Positions 1 through 7,686 of a DNA stretch of 64,000 nt are shown piece by piece. Position 1 is the first letter of the stretch. Each line of letters begins with the position of its first letter. Origin of the DNA: Kitasatospora sp. GP82 (GTDB lineage Bacteria; Actinomycetota; Actinomycetes; Streptomycetales; Streptomycetaceae); contig NZ_JARZAJ010000030.1 in assembly GCF_029892105.1 (NCBI RefSeq), positions 1 through 64,000 on the forward strand. Direction: 5' to 3'. The notes beneath the pieces were generated by a model, which worked only from the letters and a program-made list of their open reading frames with translations, was not told the DNA's origin and did no database searches. A program made the translations under genes and the position numbers.

Positions 1-1
1 C

Positions 2-82
2 GAAGCAGTCACCATCGCGCCACACCACAAGACCGCCCCGATCAACCCACCCGTCACGGTCAGGCGAGCCCGGGACTACTAA
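2..82 (+). CDS. 3' end of an unidentified gene cut by the window edge
   Basis: An open frame runs in from the left edge for 26 codons and stops at TAA 80-82, reading EAVTIAPHHKTAPI then a basic end RRARDY. Third positions are mostly G or C, as in real genes here, so a truncated CDS is plausible. Too little is visible to name a family. It is followed by about 200 bp without a gene before the IS1380-type transposase. Confidence 0.3.
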   Translation, partial: EAVTIAPHHKTAPINPPVTVRRARDY

Positions 83-280
83 GTCACTGGTATTGCGGCT
101 AGCCTCGTTGTTTCACAGCGGCTGGCGGGTTGAGTGTGTGCCCGTGATGTCGCTTTCGCCGGTTCCCGGGGGCGGTGTCGGGTAGGGCTGCGCGTCGGCT
201 GTCGTGCCGGGGACGCCGGGTTCCACGGGCCCGGGGACTGCCGGGTCCTCCTCTCGGTGCTCGGCGGGGTGGTTTGCAGG

Positions 281-1690
281 TCAAGTAGGCCTGGGCAGGG
301 CCTGGATCCGCTGAAAGGCCTGGACGATGGCGTCGGCCCAGGGCCAGGAATGAGGGATCTTCAGGCGTCGACGGCGCTGACCGCGCACCAGCCGGGCCGG
401 GACGTGCAGGATGCGGTAGCGCAGGGTCTTGGGGGTGGCTTTGGCCAGGTCGCCGTCAAGGGCGAGCAGTTGGAGCCAGGCGCGTAGGTCGCAGGCGATC
501 GCGGTGGCGGTCAGCCAGGCGGCGTTGACCGGCATCTCGCGTGAGGGCAGCAGCCGCATCCCGGAGGCCTTCTGGTCGCGGATCTTCGGCTCCACCCGGG
601 CGTGCTTGCGGTGCCGGGCGTCCAGGAACTGCGCTTGTCCGCGGCGGGTGTTGGTGGCGAACGTCTGGTAGCGCATCCCCTTGGCGATCTCGTAGGACGA
701 GGCGTCCTTGGTGTAGCGCGGGTGCAGCGGCTCCTTACGGGCGATCACCTTATGGTTCGCGGGCCGGGCGGACAGGTCGCCGAGCAGGCCGGTCAGGTCG
801 GCGACGAAGGCGTCCTCGCATGCCTGACCGTCCGCGTCGGTAGCCGGCTGCCACAGACCCAGCCGGTCCGCCTTGGCCACGGCGGCCTGCTCGCGGGCGG
901 TGAACGCCCAGCCGATCGAGTACTCCCAGCGGAACGTGGGGCTGCGGCGCCCGCCGGCCGAGGCGATCCACTGCAGCAGCTCGCGCGAGAACCCGGCCCC
1001 GTCCACCCGGATCAGGACCTTCTGCCTTCGCCACCAAGGAAGTTGGGCCACCGCCCGCACGAGCAGATCGATGTTGACGCCGGTGTCGTTGGCGGTGACG
1101 TTCCCCGGGTGCAGCAGCTGCGCGAGTTCCTCACCGGTGTTGTCGCACACCGCCACGAACACATGGTGGCCGAAGGAGCCCTTGTATGTGCCGCACGCGC
1201 CGTCCTTGTCCGAGGGCGCGAGGATCAGGGAGCCGTCGGTGTCGATGACCGTCCATCCGGTCAGCTCCACCCCGTCCACGGCCACTTCAGGGAAGCCTTC
1301 GGGCCGGTCGGCCAGGATCCGCCACACGTGGCGGCGCACCGCGGCGCGGGCCCGCTCGATCCTGCGCAGCCCGGTCTCGTCGACCTCTTTGAGGGCCCGC
1401 CACGCCGTGGGGAACGAGGCGACCGGCCCGATCACCGCCCGCTGGTGCTCCAACAGGTGGATGTCGCGGATGCACGTCGCCCTCAGGGTGATGGCCACGG
1501 CCAGGTCGACCGGCACCTGGCCCCGGTCGTGCAGCGGATGAAAGCCCCGCCGCCTCAGCGCGCCCGACAACGTGCCGGTCAACCCGGTCCGCTCGGCCAG
1601 CAGTCGCAGATGCACCCCGCCGACGTGCCCGACCTGACCCCTGCCGTCGGCGGACATGGCAAGACCCCGACCCCACTCGCTATCCTGCAC
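281..1690 (-). CDS. IS1380-family transposase
   Basis: Encodes a 469-residue DDE transposase, close to the usual length for the IS1380 family. The N-terminal third carries the family's GLTGTLSGAL and VDLAVAITLRATCIRDI segments. The catalytic-core-like block VAVDGVELTGWTVIDTDGS lies near residues 135-155, followed by GNVTANDTG and VLIRVDGAGF, which fit the conserved Asp-bearing strands. The C-terminal MRLLPSREMPVNAAWL region is also typical. The frame is intact, so it may be functional. I could not define convincing terminal repeats: only an internal 10-bp inverted repeat lies upstream (1696-1705 with 1753-1762). It sits head to tail next to an IS1182 element, marking this edge as an insertion-prone zone. 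Confidence 0.85.
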   Translation of the reverse strand: MQDSEWGRGLAMSADGRGQVGHVGGVHLRLLAERTGLTGTLSGALRRRGFHPLHDRGQVPVDLAVAITLRATCIRDIHLLEHQRAVIGPVASFPTAWRALKEVDETGLRRIERARAAVRRHVWRILADRPEGFPEVAVDGVELTGWTVIDTDGSLILAPSDKDGACGTYKGSFGHHVFVAVCDNTGEELAQLLHPGNVTANDTGVNIDLLVRAVAQLPWWRRQKVLIRVDGAGFSRELLQWIASAGGRRSPTFRWEYSIGWAFTAREQAAVAKADRLGLWQPATDADGQACEDAFVADLTGLLGDLSARPANHKVIARKEPLHPRYTKDASSYEIAKGMRYQTFATNTRRGQAQFLDARHRKHARVEPKIRDQKASGMRLLPSREMPVNAAWLTATAIACDLRAWLQLLALDGDLAKATPKTLRYRILHVPARLVRGQRRRRLKIPHSWPWADAIVQAFQRIQALPRPT

Positions 1691-1695
1691 GTGAA

Positions 1696-1762
1696 AGGTG
1701 CCTTCCGCCCCGCCCCGATACGACCCTCAGCAAGTCGCATCCAAGCAGGTCAGAAGGCACCT
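1696..1762. repeat. 10-bp inverted repeat upstream of the IS1380 transposase
   Basis: AGGTGCCTTC at 1696-1705 is matched by its reverse complement GAAGGCACCT at 1753-1762, with a 47-bp gap. It lies just upstream of the transposase start and inside the likely right end of the IS. It could be a subterminal transposase site or part of the promoter. The role is inferred. Confidence 0.4.
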
Positions 1763-1797
1763 CTTCTTCTTGTCTCACACTCCGTCAACAACGCCTC

Positions 1798-3624
1798 CTT
1801 GACTCTGTCGGGGATCTTGGTCGCTGCGGCGTCAGCTGACGGCTCGCCAGGAACGTAGGCGCTTGATGCCTTGCTGGTCGAGGTGGTCCTGGAAGGCAGT
1901 CGGTGGTCGTGGGGGCGTGCTCTCACCCGGAGACTGCCGACTGAGGCGTTCGATGTTGACGGCGATGGCGGTGAGCACGTGCTGCAGGTGGGCCTTGGCC
2001 TGCCCGCGGTATCGGCAACGGCGCATGCCGTGGCCGTGGGCAAACTCGCAGATCGTGCCCTCGATGCCGGACCGCACCGCGTAGCGCTTGTGCCAGGCCG
2101 GTTCCTGCTGCTCGGCACGGTTGCGTATCTGCAGTTCGTGCAGCTCGCGCGGAGGGAAGCCCACATTGCGGGCGCCGTCGCGGGAGGTGGTGCACTTGGC
2201 CCGGACCGGGCAGGGCTGGCACTGGCTCTTGGTGAAGCGGGCCACGATCAGCGGGGCGGCGGTCGGCGAGGATGTCGGGTAGGGGCCGTGCCAGCCTTTG
2301 CTGACCTGGCCCTGCGGGCAGGTGACCTCCTGGCGGTCGAAGTCGATGCGGAAGTCGTCACGGGCGAGGCCCTCGCCCCGGCGGTGTTGGTGGGTGGGGT
2401 TGCCCGGCAGCGGTCCGACGACGGTGATCCGGTGCTCGCGCTCGGCCTGCTCCAGGTGGACCAGGGAGGTGTAGCCGCCGTCGACCAGGTGCTGGTCGGG
2501 CCGCAGTCCCCGGTGTTCCAGCCGGGTGTGGATGCCGGGCAGGACTTCGGTGTCGGCGCTGGTGGCCGGTATGGTGGCCACGTCCGTGATCACACGCGCC
2601 GTCGTTGGAGCAGGTCTCGGTCACGTGCGCGAGGAATCCCGTCCAGCGGGTGACCTGCCCCCGGCGGGCGTATCGGGCTGTCGGATCATAGGGCGAGACG
2701 ATCCGGTGTGCGGAGGGCGGCAGGCCGCTGTCGGCGTCATCCTCGCGCCAGCGCAGGCGGCCGACGGTGTCCCAGTAGTAGTTCTGAACAAGGATCTGCC
2801 GCAGGGCCCGCGCCTGGGGGCCGTCCAGCAGGCCGGGATGGTTCCGGGCCAGGTGTTCGAGCAGTCGGCGGGCGTCCGCGCCGGTGGTGTTGATCCTGGT
2901 CTTGGGCCGGGTGGGATTCTTACCCAGGCGCACCGGCCGACCATAGCGGCGGCCCCAGTCCTCCTCGACCAGGCCGGCCAGCGCATGGCCGGCGGTGCGG
3001 GCGAGTTCCTCCAGGGCCGCCCGCATGGCTTCGGTGACCAGCTCCAGGCGGGTTAGGTTGCGCACGGCGGCCAGGACGTGGGTGGAGTCGGTGCGCTGGG
3101 TGGTGCGCTCGCGGACCAGTCCGGCGTCTTTCAGACGGGCCAGGGCGAGGTCGAGGAGACGATCCGCCCGGCCGTCCTCCAGCAGGCGGTCGCGGAAGTC
3201 GGTGAGCACGCTGTGATGGAAACCGGGGTCGTCGAGGTCGAGGCCGAGCGCGTACTTGAGGTCGATGCGGCAGCGCACGGCCTCGGCGGCGTCGCGGTCG
3301 GAGAGCCCGAGCAGGAACTGCAGCACGCTCACCGTGGCCAGCTGGGCGGGCGACAGCCCAGGACGCCCATCACGCGGGTACCAGTCGGCGAAGTCCTCGT
3401 CGCTCCACAGGCCGTCGAGGCGGTCCCGCACCCACATCGCCGTCGTGCCACCAGGGTTGCTGGCACGCGCCATCCTCGCGGTCAGCGCCGGTACCTCGGC
3501 GCCCGGACGGGGACGTACCGACATCTCTCACTCCTCGCCAGTCTCACGGGCCTCGTACACCCGCAGACTGACGCACCACCATGATCCCAGGAAGCCGAAT
3601 ACCAAGATCCCCGACAGAGTCAAG
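1798..3624 (-). mobile_element. Complete IS1182-family insertion sequence (1827 bp)
   Basis: The element is bounded by a perfect 24-bp inverted repeat: 1798-1821 (beginning CTTGACTCTGTCGGGGATCT) is the exact reverse complement of 3601-3624. Identity stops at the next base on both sides, which fixes the ends. Inside is one transposase gene, broken by a frameshift. No clear target duplication is visible in the flanks. The right end abuts a truncated integrase remnant, so insertion (or a deletion starting from the IS) removed the 5' part of that gene. Confidence 0.9.
1832..3524 (-). pseudogene. IS1182-family transposase, frameshifted
   Basis: The N-terminal part (from 3524) has the IS1182 hallmarks: PAQLATVSVLQFLLGLSDRDAAEAV, the helical FHHSVLTDFRDRL segment, then TQRTDSTHVLAAVR. 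After [11 protein letters not shown] near 2605 the frame changes. The sequence resumes one frame over with [32 protein letters not shown] and the C-terminal [20 protein letters not shown], ending at 1832. A 1- or 2-base indel near 2594-2606 therefore separates the catalytic halves, and the joined product would be about 560 residues. IS1182 elements normally use a single frame, so I read this as inactivating rather than programmed. Both element ends are perfect, so the damage is recent or the copy is moved in trans. Confidence 0.85.
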
Positions 3625-3625
3625 C

Positions 3626-4051
3626 CCTCGTGAAACACTGAGGCCACCGCGAGCAGCAGGCCGAGGAGCGGGAGAAGGCCGCCGAGAACTGGAAGGAGAG
3701 CGGTCACGTCTTCACCCGGCCCGACGGCCACCCGATCGAACCCGCCACCCTCACCCGGCACTTCAAGGCACTCCTGCGCCGCGCCTACCTCCGTCAGATC
3801 CGCTTCCACGACCTCCGCCACTCGACCGCGACTCTCCTCCTTGAACAGGGCGTCGAACTCGTCGTCATCAAAAGGAACTCCTCGGACACGCCCACGTCGG
3901 CGTCACCGCGACGGTGTATGCCCACGTCCGGCTCCGCCTCCAACGCGACGCTATAGACCTCCTCGGCCACGCCCTCCGCGATCCCGCCGAGACCACCGGC
4001 CTGCCCGATGACGGCGACGACGCGCCACTTTGTGCAGCACCCGTCCGCTGA
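3626..4051 (+). pseudogene. C-terminal remnant of an AICE-type tyrosine integrase
   Basis: The translation matches the last third of the intact integrase at 10332-11642: WKESGHVFTRPDGHPIEPAT, RFHDLRHSTATLLLEQGVEL, then after a shift ELLGHAHVGVTATVYAHVRL and the same PLCAAPVR end. It lacks about 300 N-terminal residues, which ended at the IS1182 right end (3624). It also carries two extra A bases near 3870 (ATCAAAAGGAAC versus ATCAAGGAAC in the intact copy), which break the frame between the HxxR box and the catalytic tyrosine. It is therefore dead. The 3' flank (4051-4075) is identical to the flank of the intact integrase, so both come from related elements. It abuts the terminator of the orphan immunity gene, as the intact integrase abuts immunity gene 1. 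Confidence 0.9.
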
Positions 4052-4052
4052 C

Positions 4053-4075
4053 GTTGCCGTCAACTACTGCCGTCA
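4053..4075 (+). repeat. Integrase-flanking paired repeat (older copy)
   Basis: TTGCCGTCA and TGCCGTCA occur as a spaced pair immediately after the stop codon of the integrase remnant. The identical 23 bases follow the intact integrase at 11644-11666, and a near copy lies at 5082-5103. Short paired direct repeats beside an integrase gene suggest arm-type binding sites. That function is inferred. Confidence 0.55.
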
Positions 4076-4082
4076 AGATGTA

Positions 4083-4122
4083 CGAGGGGCCTCACCAGCA
4101 ACGAATCTGGTGAGGCCCCTCG
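4083..4122. terminator. Strong bidirectional terminator hairpin
   Basis: A perfect 16-bp stem (CGAGGGGCCTCACCAG at 4083-4098 with its complement at 4107-4122) encloses an 8-base loop. It lies between the 3' end of the integrase remnant (plus strand) and the 3' end of the orphan immunity gene (minus strand), so it can end transcription from both. Confidence 0.8.
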
Positions 4123-4211
4123 CCATTTCTAGCTGCACCCAAATTGAGTTCTCACAGCCCGAATATCTACTTGTCAGCCTCGAAGCCCTGACACATCAAT
4201 CAGGCGCTACG

Positions 4212-4604
4212 CTACCGGCCCGCAGGGGGCGTTGGAGGAGAATCTTGTCCACGAAGCATATCGATGGCCAAGGCACCGCCAGGCACAACGGTTCCATAGT
4301 TGGTATCCACGAGCACTTCGAACCGTCCAGTCAGAGATTCGACAATCCCAAGGACGATATCTGGATCTCGATAGTCAAGACTGAACGCCGCCACCGGAGA
4401 GACCGGACAAAGCGTGGTCGGCCACTCATCGAACAGCCCTTCAGCCTCTGGATCAGAGACGGAAACCAGATAGCCTCGCGAGCCGCTGATAGATACCGAA
4501 ACTAGGTTTTCTTCGCTGGCCACCGCCCCCAGATGCGCAAGTAGCTCCGCAATCCGGCCTAGAGTCACAGTTGAATCCTGAAACACAAGGACCACTGTCT
4601 CCAT
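4212..4604 (-). CDS. Probable immunity protein for the orphan Rhs tip
   Basis: A 130-residue protein of no family I recognise, with METVVLVFQDSTVTLGRIAE at its start and no signal peptide or membrane segment. The ATG at 4604 overlaps the TAA of the upstream toxin tip as TAATG, with GGGAG six bases before it, so this start is preferred over the one at 4622. Tight coupling directly after a polymorphic-toxin tip is the standard layout for an immunity gene, so the role is inferred from position. Base composition is more AT-rich than the surroundings, with codons such as TAT, AAT and GAA, as expected of a recently acquired toxin/immunity cassette. A strong terminator (4083-4122) closes the unit. 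Confidence 0.6.
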   Translation of the reverse strand: METVVLVFQDSTVTLGRIAELLAHLGAVASEENLVSVSISGSRGYLVSVSDPEAEGLFDEWPTTLCPVSPVAAFSLDYRDPDIVLGIVESLTGRFEVLVDTNYGTVVPGGALAIDMLRGQDSPPTPPAGR

Positions 4605-4978
4605 TACTGTCTCCCTACCCAAGCAGCCACATCATCCATCGTCCGAAATACTGGCACCCCGAGCTCCTCGATCCTTGCGGCAGGCCCAGGTCGAAGGTTT
4701 GGACCATAGACCGCTAGCGGCTTACCGCCCGTATTGGGGAGAAGTCGATCCTGCACCTGCCCGACCTTGCCTCCACCCTTACCACAGGTGACCTCGCAGA
4801 TGAAATTGTCGCCGAAGACATCGTGATCAGTCGCAACCTTGCCATCTGGACCATAAATGAGCTTCCCCTGCCCAATGGTTTTTCCGGGGAATGCCTTCTG
4901 CAGGAAGGACTGCATTTCCTTCTCAGCAGTAGCCGGATCGTAGTTGTGTACCAGCACCGGCGTGGCCCCCGCCAGCAC
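4604..4978 (-). CDS. Orphan Rhs C-terminal toxin tip, displaced from its gene
   Basis: The coding sequence begins at the conserved pretoxin end HTYYVLAGATPVLVHN (His codon at 4990), the same words that precede the tip of the full-length Rhs protein. It then encodes about 110 residues of toxin ending at 4604. An in-frame TAG (4991-4993) stands directly before the His codon, so no N-terminal Rhs part is attached. Translation could only begin at the internal ATG at 4978. The tip has D-V-F-G-D-N-F-I-C-E-V-T followed by a Lys-rich turn, PLAVYGP and GVPVFRTMDDV. This resembles restriction-endonuclease-fold (PD-(D/E)XK) toxins, but the canonical Lys is not obvious, so the nuclease call is tentative. 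It is followed without a gap by its presumed immunity gene. Confidence 0.75.
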   Translation of the reverse strand: MLAGATPVLVHNYDPATAEKEMQSFLQKAFPGKTIGQGKLIYGPDGKVATDHDVFGDNFICEVTCGKGGGKVGQVQDRLLPNTGGKPLAVYGPNLRPGPAARIEELGVPVFRTMDDVAAWVGRQ

Positions 4979-4990
4979 ATAGTACGTGTG
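4971..4990 (+). other. Attachment-site core, distal copy (attR-like)
   Basis: GCCAGCACATAGTACGTGTG here is identical to 12677-12696 and in the same orientation. On the orphan-tip side the neighbouring bases stay partly alike because both encode LAGxTPVLVHN. On the other side the match ends abruptly at 4990/4991. In coding sense the core spells HTYYVL and contains CACA and TGTG arms around a 7-base centre, CGTACTA, like a tyrosine-recombinase crossover site. That this is the crossover core is inferred from the repeat and the context. Confidence 0.7.
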
Positions 4991-5041
4991 CTACGCGACC
5001 CCTCTCCACCTGCCTTTTCGCAGGTCAACGGTGGTTTGACG

Positions 5042-5103
5042 GTCCGTTGATGTCCGTGGATGTGCGCCGAAGTCCGTGGCTGTTGCCGTCGCTACTGCCG
5101 TCA
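5042..5103 (+). repeat. Tandem repeats at the left end of the element (probable arm sites)
   Basis: GTCCGTTGAT (5042-5051) and GTCCGTGGAT (5052-5061) are adjacent 10-bp repeats, with a third copy GTCCGTGGCT at 5072-5081. The pair TTGCCGTC and TGCCGTCA follows in 5082-5103, nearly the same as the pair beside the integrase at the other end (11644-11666). A small hairpin, ACCTGC/GCAGGT with a 6-base loop, lies at 5008-5025. Clusters of short direct repeats next to a core are typical integrase and excisionase arm sites. The function is inferred. Confidence 0.55.
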
Positions 5104-5146
5104 GAGGTGTAGACCAGTTGTACTGTCATCGGCTGCGCGCGTGATC

Positions 5147-5500
5147 CTACTGCCACGCTCCGGGCTCGGCACGGACGATGGTGTGGGTGGTCTGCCGATA
5201 GGACTGGTGGCCGGTCTGCGCGCAGTGTCCGGCGATCCAGCGCGTCAGGTCATCGGGGGTGTGCATCTCGCCGGACGCGGCAGCGCAGTCCTGTTCTTCG
5301 CCGGTGACGCAGAGCGCCTCGAAGGTCGGCAGCGCCAAGGGGTCCGGGTCGGTGGTCACGTTGTACTCGCGGAACCGGTAGCGGGTGGTCGTCCCCATCA
5401 GTGTGGTCCTTTGCCTCTGTCGCGTCATCGGGTCTCGAAGGTCTACCGCCGTGGTGGTGTCGCGGACTTGGCCGTCAGTTGTGCTCGTCAGGTCGGGCAT
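5147..5500 (-). CDS. Small DUF7848-like protein
   Basis: About 117 residues from the ATG at 5500. This start overlaps the upstream gene by 26 bases, and a later ATG before GTTTRYRFREYNV is also possible. The segment RYRFREYNVTTDPDPLALPT, a central Cys pair (ALCVTGEEQDC) and the HCAQTGHQSY/VRAEPG ending resemble the short actinobacterial DUF7848 proteins, which have a zinc-ribbon-like Cys/His pattern and no known function. Such proteins are frequent on streptomycete plasmids and integrative elements. It forms a two-gene minus-strand unit with 5475-5852, divergent from the XRE regulator. Confidence 0.55.
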   Translation of the reverse strand: MPDLTSTTDGQVRDTTTAVDLRDPMTRQRQRTTLMGTTTRYRFREYNVTTDPDPLALPTFEALCVTGEEQDCAAASGEMHTPDDLTRWIAGHCAQTGHQSYRQTTHTIVRAEPGAWQ

Positions 5501-5852
5501 CCTCGGTCGCCTCCTGCGGGGCGGGGATGCGCTGCCCGCGTGAGTCCGCGATTCTGAGGGCATCCGACAGGGCCTCGGTCAGCCGACAGGCCAGCCAGCG
5601 GTATTCGACGGCTGGCCGCGCGAGCGTTCCAGGTGCCAGGAAGCCTCGGGCGTACTCCAACAGTTCCTCGCCCATGCCGATCTGCACCGTTTCGATGTCG
5701 TCGGCGAGGGTCGAGAGGTAGCCCCTGCCATCGGTGCTCAGGTAGCAGGGGTTCCCGTCCGGGGTGGTCCAAGGGAGCAACCGAGGCCCCTCCCCTGCGG
5801 ACTCCGCACTCCGATGAGGCAGGCGTTCCGCTTGGCTGCTGTTCTGGTTCAT
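5475..5852 (-). CDS. Hypothetical protein on the integrative element
   Basis: A 125-residue protein that I do not recognise. The middle reads LPWTTPDGNPCYLSTDGRGY, then an acidic helix DDIETVQIGMGEELLEYARG and a second helix ending in SDALRIADSRGQ. There are no membrane segments. The start at 5852 lies about 110 bases from the divergent XRE gene start, so both probably share a control region. This pairing of XRE regulator and small divergent gene is common next to streptomycete DNA-binding regulator pairs. A role as its partner or target is only inferred. Confidence 0.55.
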   Translation of the reverse strand: MNQNSSQAERLPHRSAESAGEGPRLLPWTTPDGNPCYLSTDGRGYLSTLADDIETVQIGMGEELLEYARGFLAPGTLARPAVEYRWLACRLTEALSDALRIADSRGQRIPAPQEATEDARPDEHN

Positions 5853-5961
5853 CGTGCCCGCCCGTGGTCGGCTCCGCTGTGGCTGTTGATCAGGGTCCCC
5901 TTTGGCGCGAACCTTGCGGAGTAGCCAGCGTGTCTGCCTCCGTGTCTGCCAAGCTGGCTTG

Positions 5962-7164
5962 GTGCGGGAGACGGTCGGGGAACTGGTCAGGCGGCTGCGC
6001 CTGGCGCGCGGTTGGAGTCAGCGGCGGCTGGCCGAGGCGCTGGCCGATGCTGCTCCTGAGCGCGTTCCTCCGACGCGCAACGACGTGTCCCGCTGGGAGA
6101 TCGGCACGCGGTCCCCGCGCGAGTGGCTGCCCTTCCTCGCCCTGGTGCTGGAGGTGCCGCGCGAGCTGCTGGAAGCGGCGAAGGCAGTCCAGCCCCCCGA
6201 GTCCGCGCCGCGTGTGCTGACCGTGGCCGACTTCCTGCCCGAGGGCGACCCGCTGTCCCTGCTGAGCGCCCGTATGGGCCGTCGGATCGGGGCTGGGCAG
6301 GTGGCCGACTTGGCTCAGCGGGTGCACGGCCTGCGGCTGGCCGACGACGTGGTGTACGGCAAGGACCTGATCGGCCCGGCCCTGCGGGAACTGCGGGCGG
6401 CGGTCACGCTCTACCGCGAGGGCACCCACACCGAGCAGGTGGGGCGCGAACTGCTACGGACGATTGGCGAGTTGGCGCAGATCGCCGGTTGGGTCGCCTC
6501 CGATGCGGGCGAACATGCCGAGGCGGAGCGGATCTACCGGCTCGGGATCAGTGCCGCCCGTGCTGCCGGGGACGGGGTGTTGTCGGGGAACGTGGCGGGC
6601 TCGCTGGCCTACCAGTGGAGCAACACCGGACGCCCCCTCGACGCCGTCGACCTGGCTACCGCCGCCGTCGTGGAGGCCGGTCCGAACGCTCCGGCGAAGG
6701 CCCGCGCGCTGTACCTGGATCGGGTGGCCTGGGCGCACACCCGCGCCGGCCAGGACCGCCCTGCGATGAATGCCCTCGGGGAAGCCAGCGAAGCCCTGGC
6801 CCAGGACTCGGCCGGCACCGAGTCACCGTCTTACCTGTACTGGATGGACGCCGGGGAACTCCAGATCATGGAGGCCCGCGTCTATACCGAGCTGCACCGG
6901 CCGCTTCGCGCGGTGCCGCTACTGACGGATGTGCTGGGGCGGTACGACGCCAGTCACGCGAGGGAGTTGGCACTGTACCTGTCCTGGCTGGCCGTCGCCT
7001 ACGCCGACGCGAACGAGCCCGAGGCCGCAGCCGGGACCGCTGGCCGGATGCTCTCCCTGGGGCAGAGCGGCAGCGAACGCACCACCGAGCGCGCACGGAT
7101 CGTGCTGGGCCGGTTGCGAGCGTTCCGCGACGTCCCCGAAGTCGCCGAGCTGCTGGCGTCCTGA
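5962..7164 (+). CDS. XRE-type regulator with TPR-like C-terminal region
   Basis: About 400 residues from the GTG at 5962. The N-terminus VRETVGELVRRLRLARGWSQ starts a helix-turn-helix (residues 1-60) including RRLAEALADAA and NDVSRWEIGTRSP. The rest is alpha-helical and alanine-rich, with repeated pairs such as GEHAEAERIYRLGISAARAA and the block RPLDAVDLATAAVVEAG. This matches the large streptomycete group of XRE regulators with tetratricopeptide-like bodies, which often sense peptides or partner proteins. It is transcribed away from the two small minus-strand genes, towards the repeat region at 7395-7495. The upstream ATG at 5902 gives a poor N-terminus and was not chosen. Confidence 0.75.
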   Translation: MRETVGELVRRLRLARGWSQRRLAEALADAAPERVPPTRNDVSRWEIGTRSPREWLPFLALVLEVPRELLEAAKAVQPPESAPRVLTVADFLPEGDPLSLLSARMGRRIGAGQVADLAQRVHGLRLADDVVYGKDLIGPALRELRAAVTLYREGTHTEQVGRELLRTIGELAQIAGWVASDAGEHAEAERIYRLGISAARAAGDGVLSGNVAGSLAYQWSNTGRPLDAVDLATAAVVEAGPNAPAKARALYLDRVAWAHTRAGQDRPAMNALGEASEALAQDSAGTESPSYLYWMDAGELQIMEARVYTELHRPLRAVPLLTDVLGRYDASHARELALYLSWLAVAYADANEPEAAAGTAGRMLSLGQSGSERTTERARIVLGRLRAFRDVPEVAELLAS

Positions 7165-7686
7165 TCGTGCGGGGGCGAGTTCGGACTGCTACCTGCAGGC
7201 GTCCCAGCACTCGGCGGGCTTGCGCACGGTCTGGTCGCTCGGCACAGGAGCGGTCGGCGGGTCGGCGGGGAGCCTGCGCTGCTGAGCCGGGGCGGCGTCG
7301 GACACCGCCCACGGCGAGCCCGGCGATGGAAACGGAGGGTCGGACCCCTGGCCGACCCTGTGCCCGCGATCCGACCGTAGGACGGTCGCAGGCGACAACT
7401 TGCTCCGCAAGGCGCAAGGAGTCCTTACCCCATAACTTGCTCCGCCCCTGGGCGGTGCTCGGGTAAGCAGCGCTTACCCCACAACTTGCTCCCACCGGGC
7501 ACCGGTCGCCCTCCGCTCATGACCTGGTGGACCACTGATCGACGACACCCGTGAAGACCTCGGGGCCGGTCAGCCCTGGGTCGGTCGGCGACGTCGGCCA
7601 GCTCCAACGGGCGGAGCCCGCCTTGAACCTCGTAGAGAAAATCTGGACGCACAGCTCCAGCCCCTGGCCGTCCAGCGGCCGACTGG
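7165..7686. other. Gene-free control region between XRE and GntR genes
   Basis: 522 bases without a convincing gene. It holds the three AACTTGCTCC repeats described separately (7395-7495). It lies downstream of both flanking genes, which converge here, so the repeats are not in an ordinary promoter position. No hairpin followed by T residues stands out. Confidence 0.5.
7395..7495 (-). repeat. 20-bp repeats with an embedded palindrome (iteron- or operator-like)
   Basis: Read on the minus strand, GGAGCAAGTTATGGGGTAAG (7424-7443) and GGAGCAAGTTGTGGGGTAAG (7473-7492) differ at one base and are 49 bases apart. A third, shorter copy of the GGAGCAAGTT half occurs at 7397-7406. Between them, GGGTAAGC-AGC-GCTTACCC (7461-7479) is a perfect 8-bp inverted repeat that reuses the GGTAAG half. 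Such an array could be the element's origin iterons or the operator of the nearby GntR protein. The choice is open. Confidence 0.6.

Noticed and set aside
84-1797. Exact ends of the IS1380-type element
   Set aside because: I found only short partial matches such as CGTTGTT between the flanks, not a convincing terminal inverted repeat or target duplication.
2594-2610. Programmed frameshift in the IS1182 transposase
   Set aside because: IS1182 transposases are made from one frame, and I see no slippery run at the join, so an indel is simpler.
4991-5060. A tRNA 3' end as the attachment site of the element
   Set aside because: No cloverleaf can be drawn here or near 11.7-12.7 kb. The only perfect repeat bounding the element lies in rhs coding sequence.
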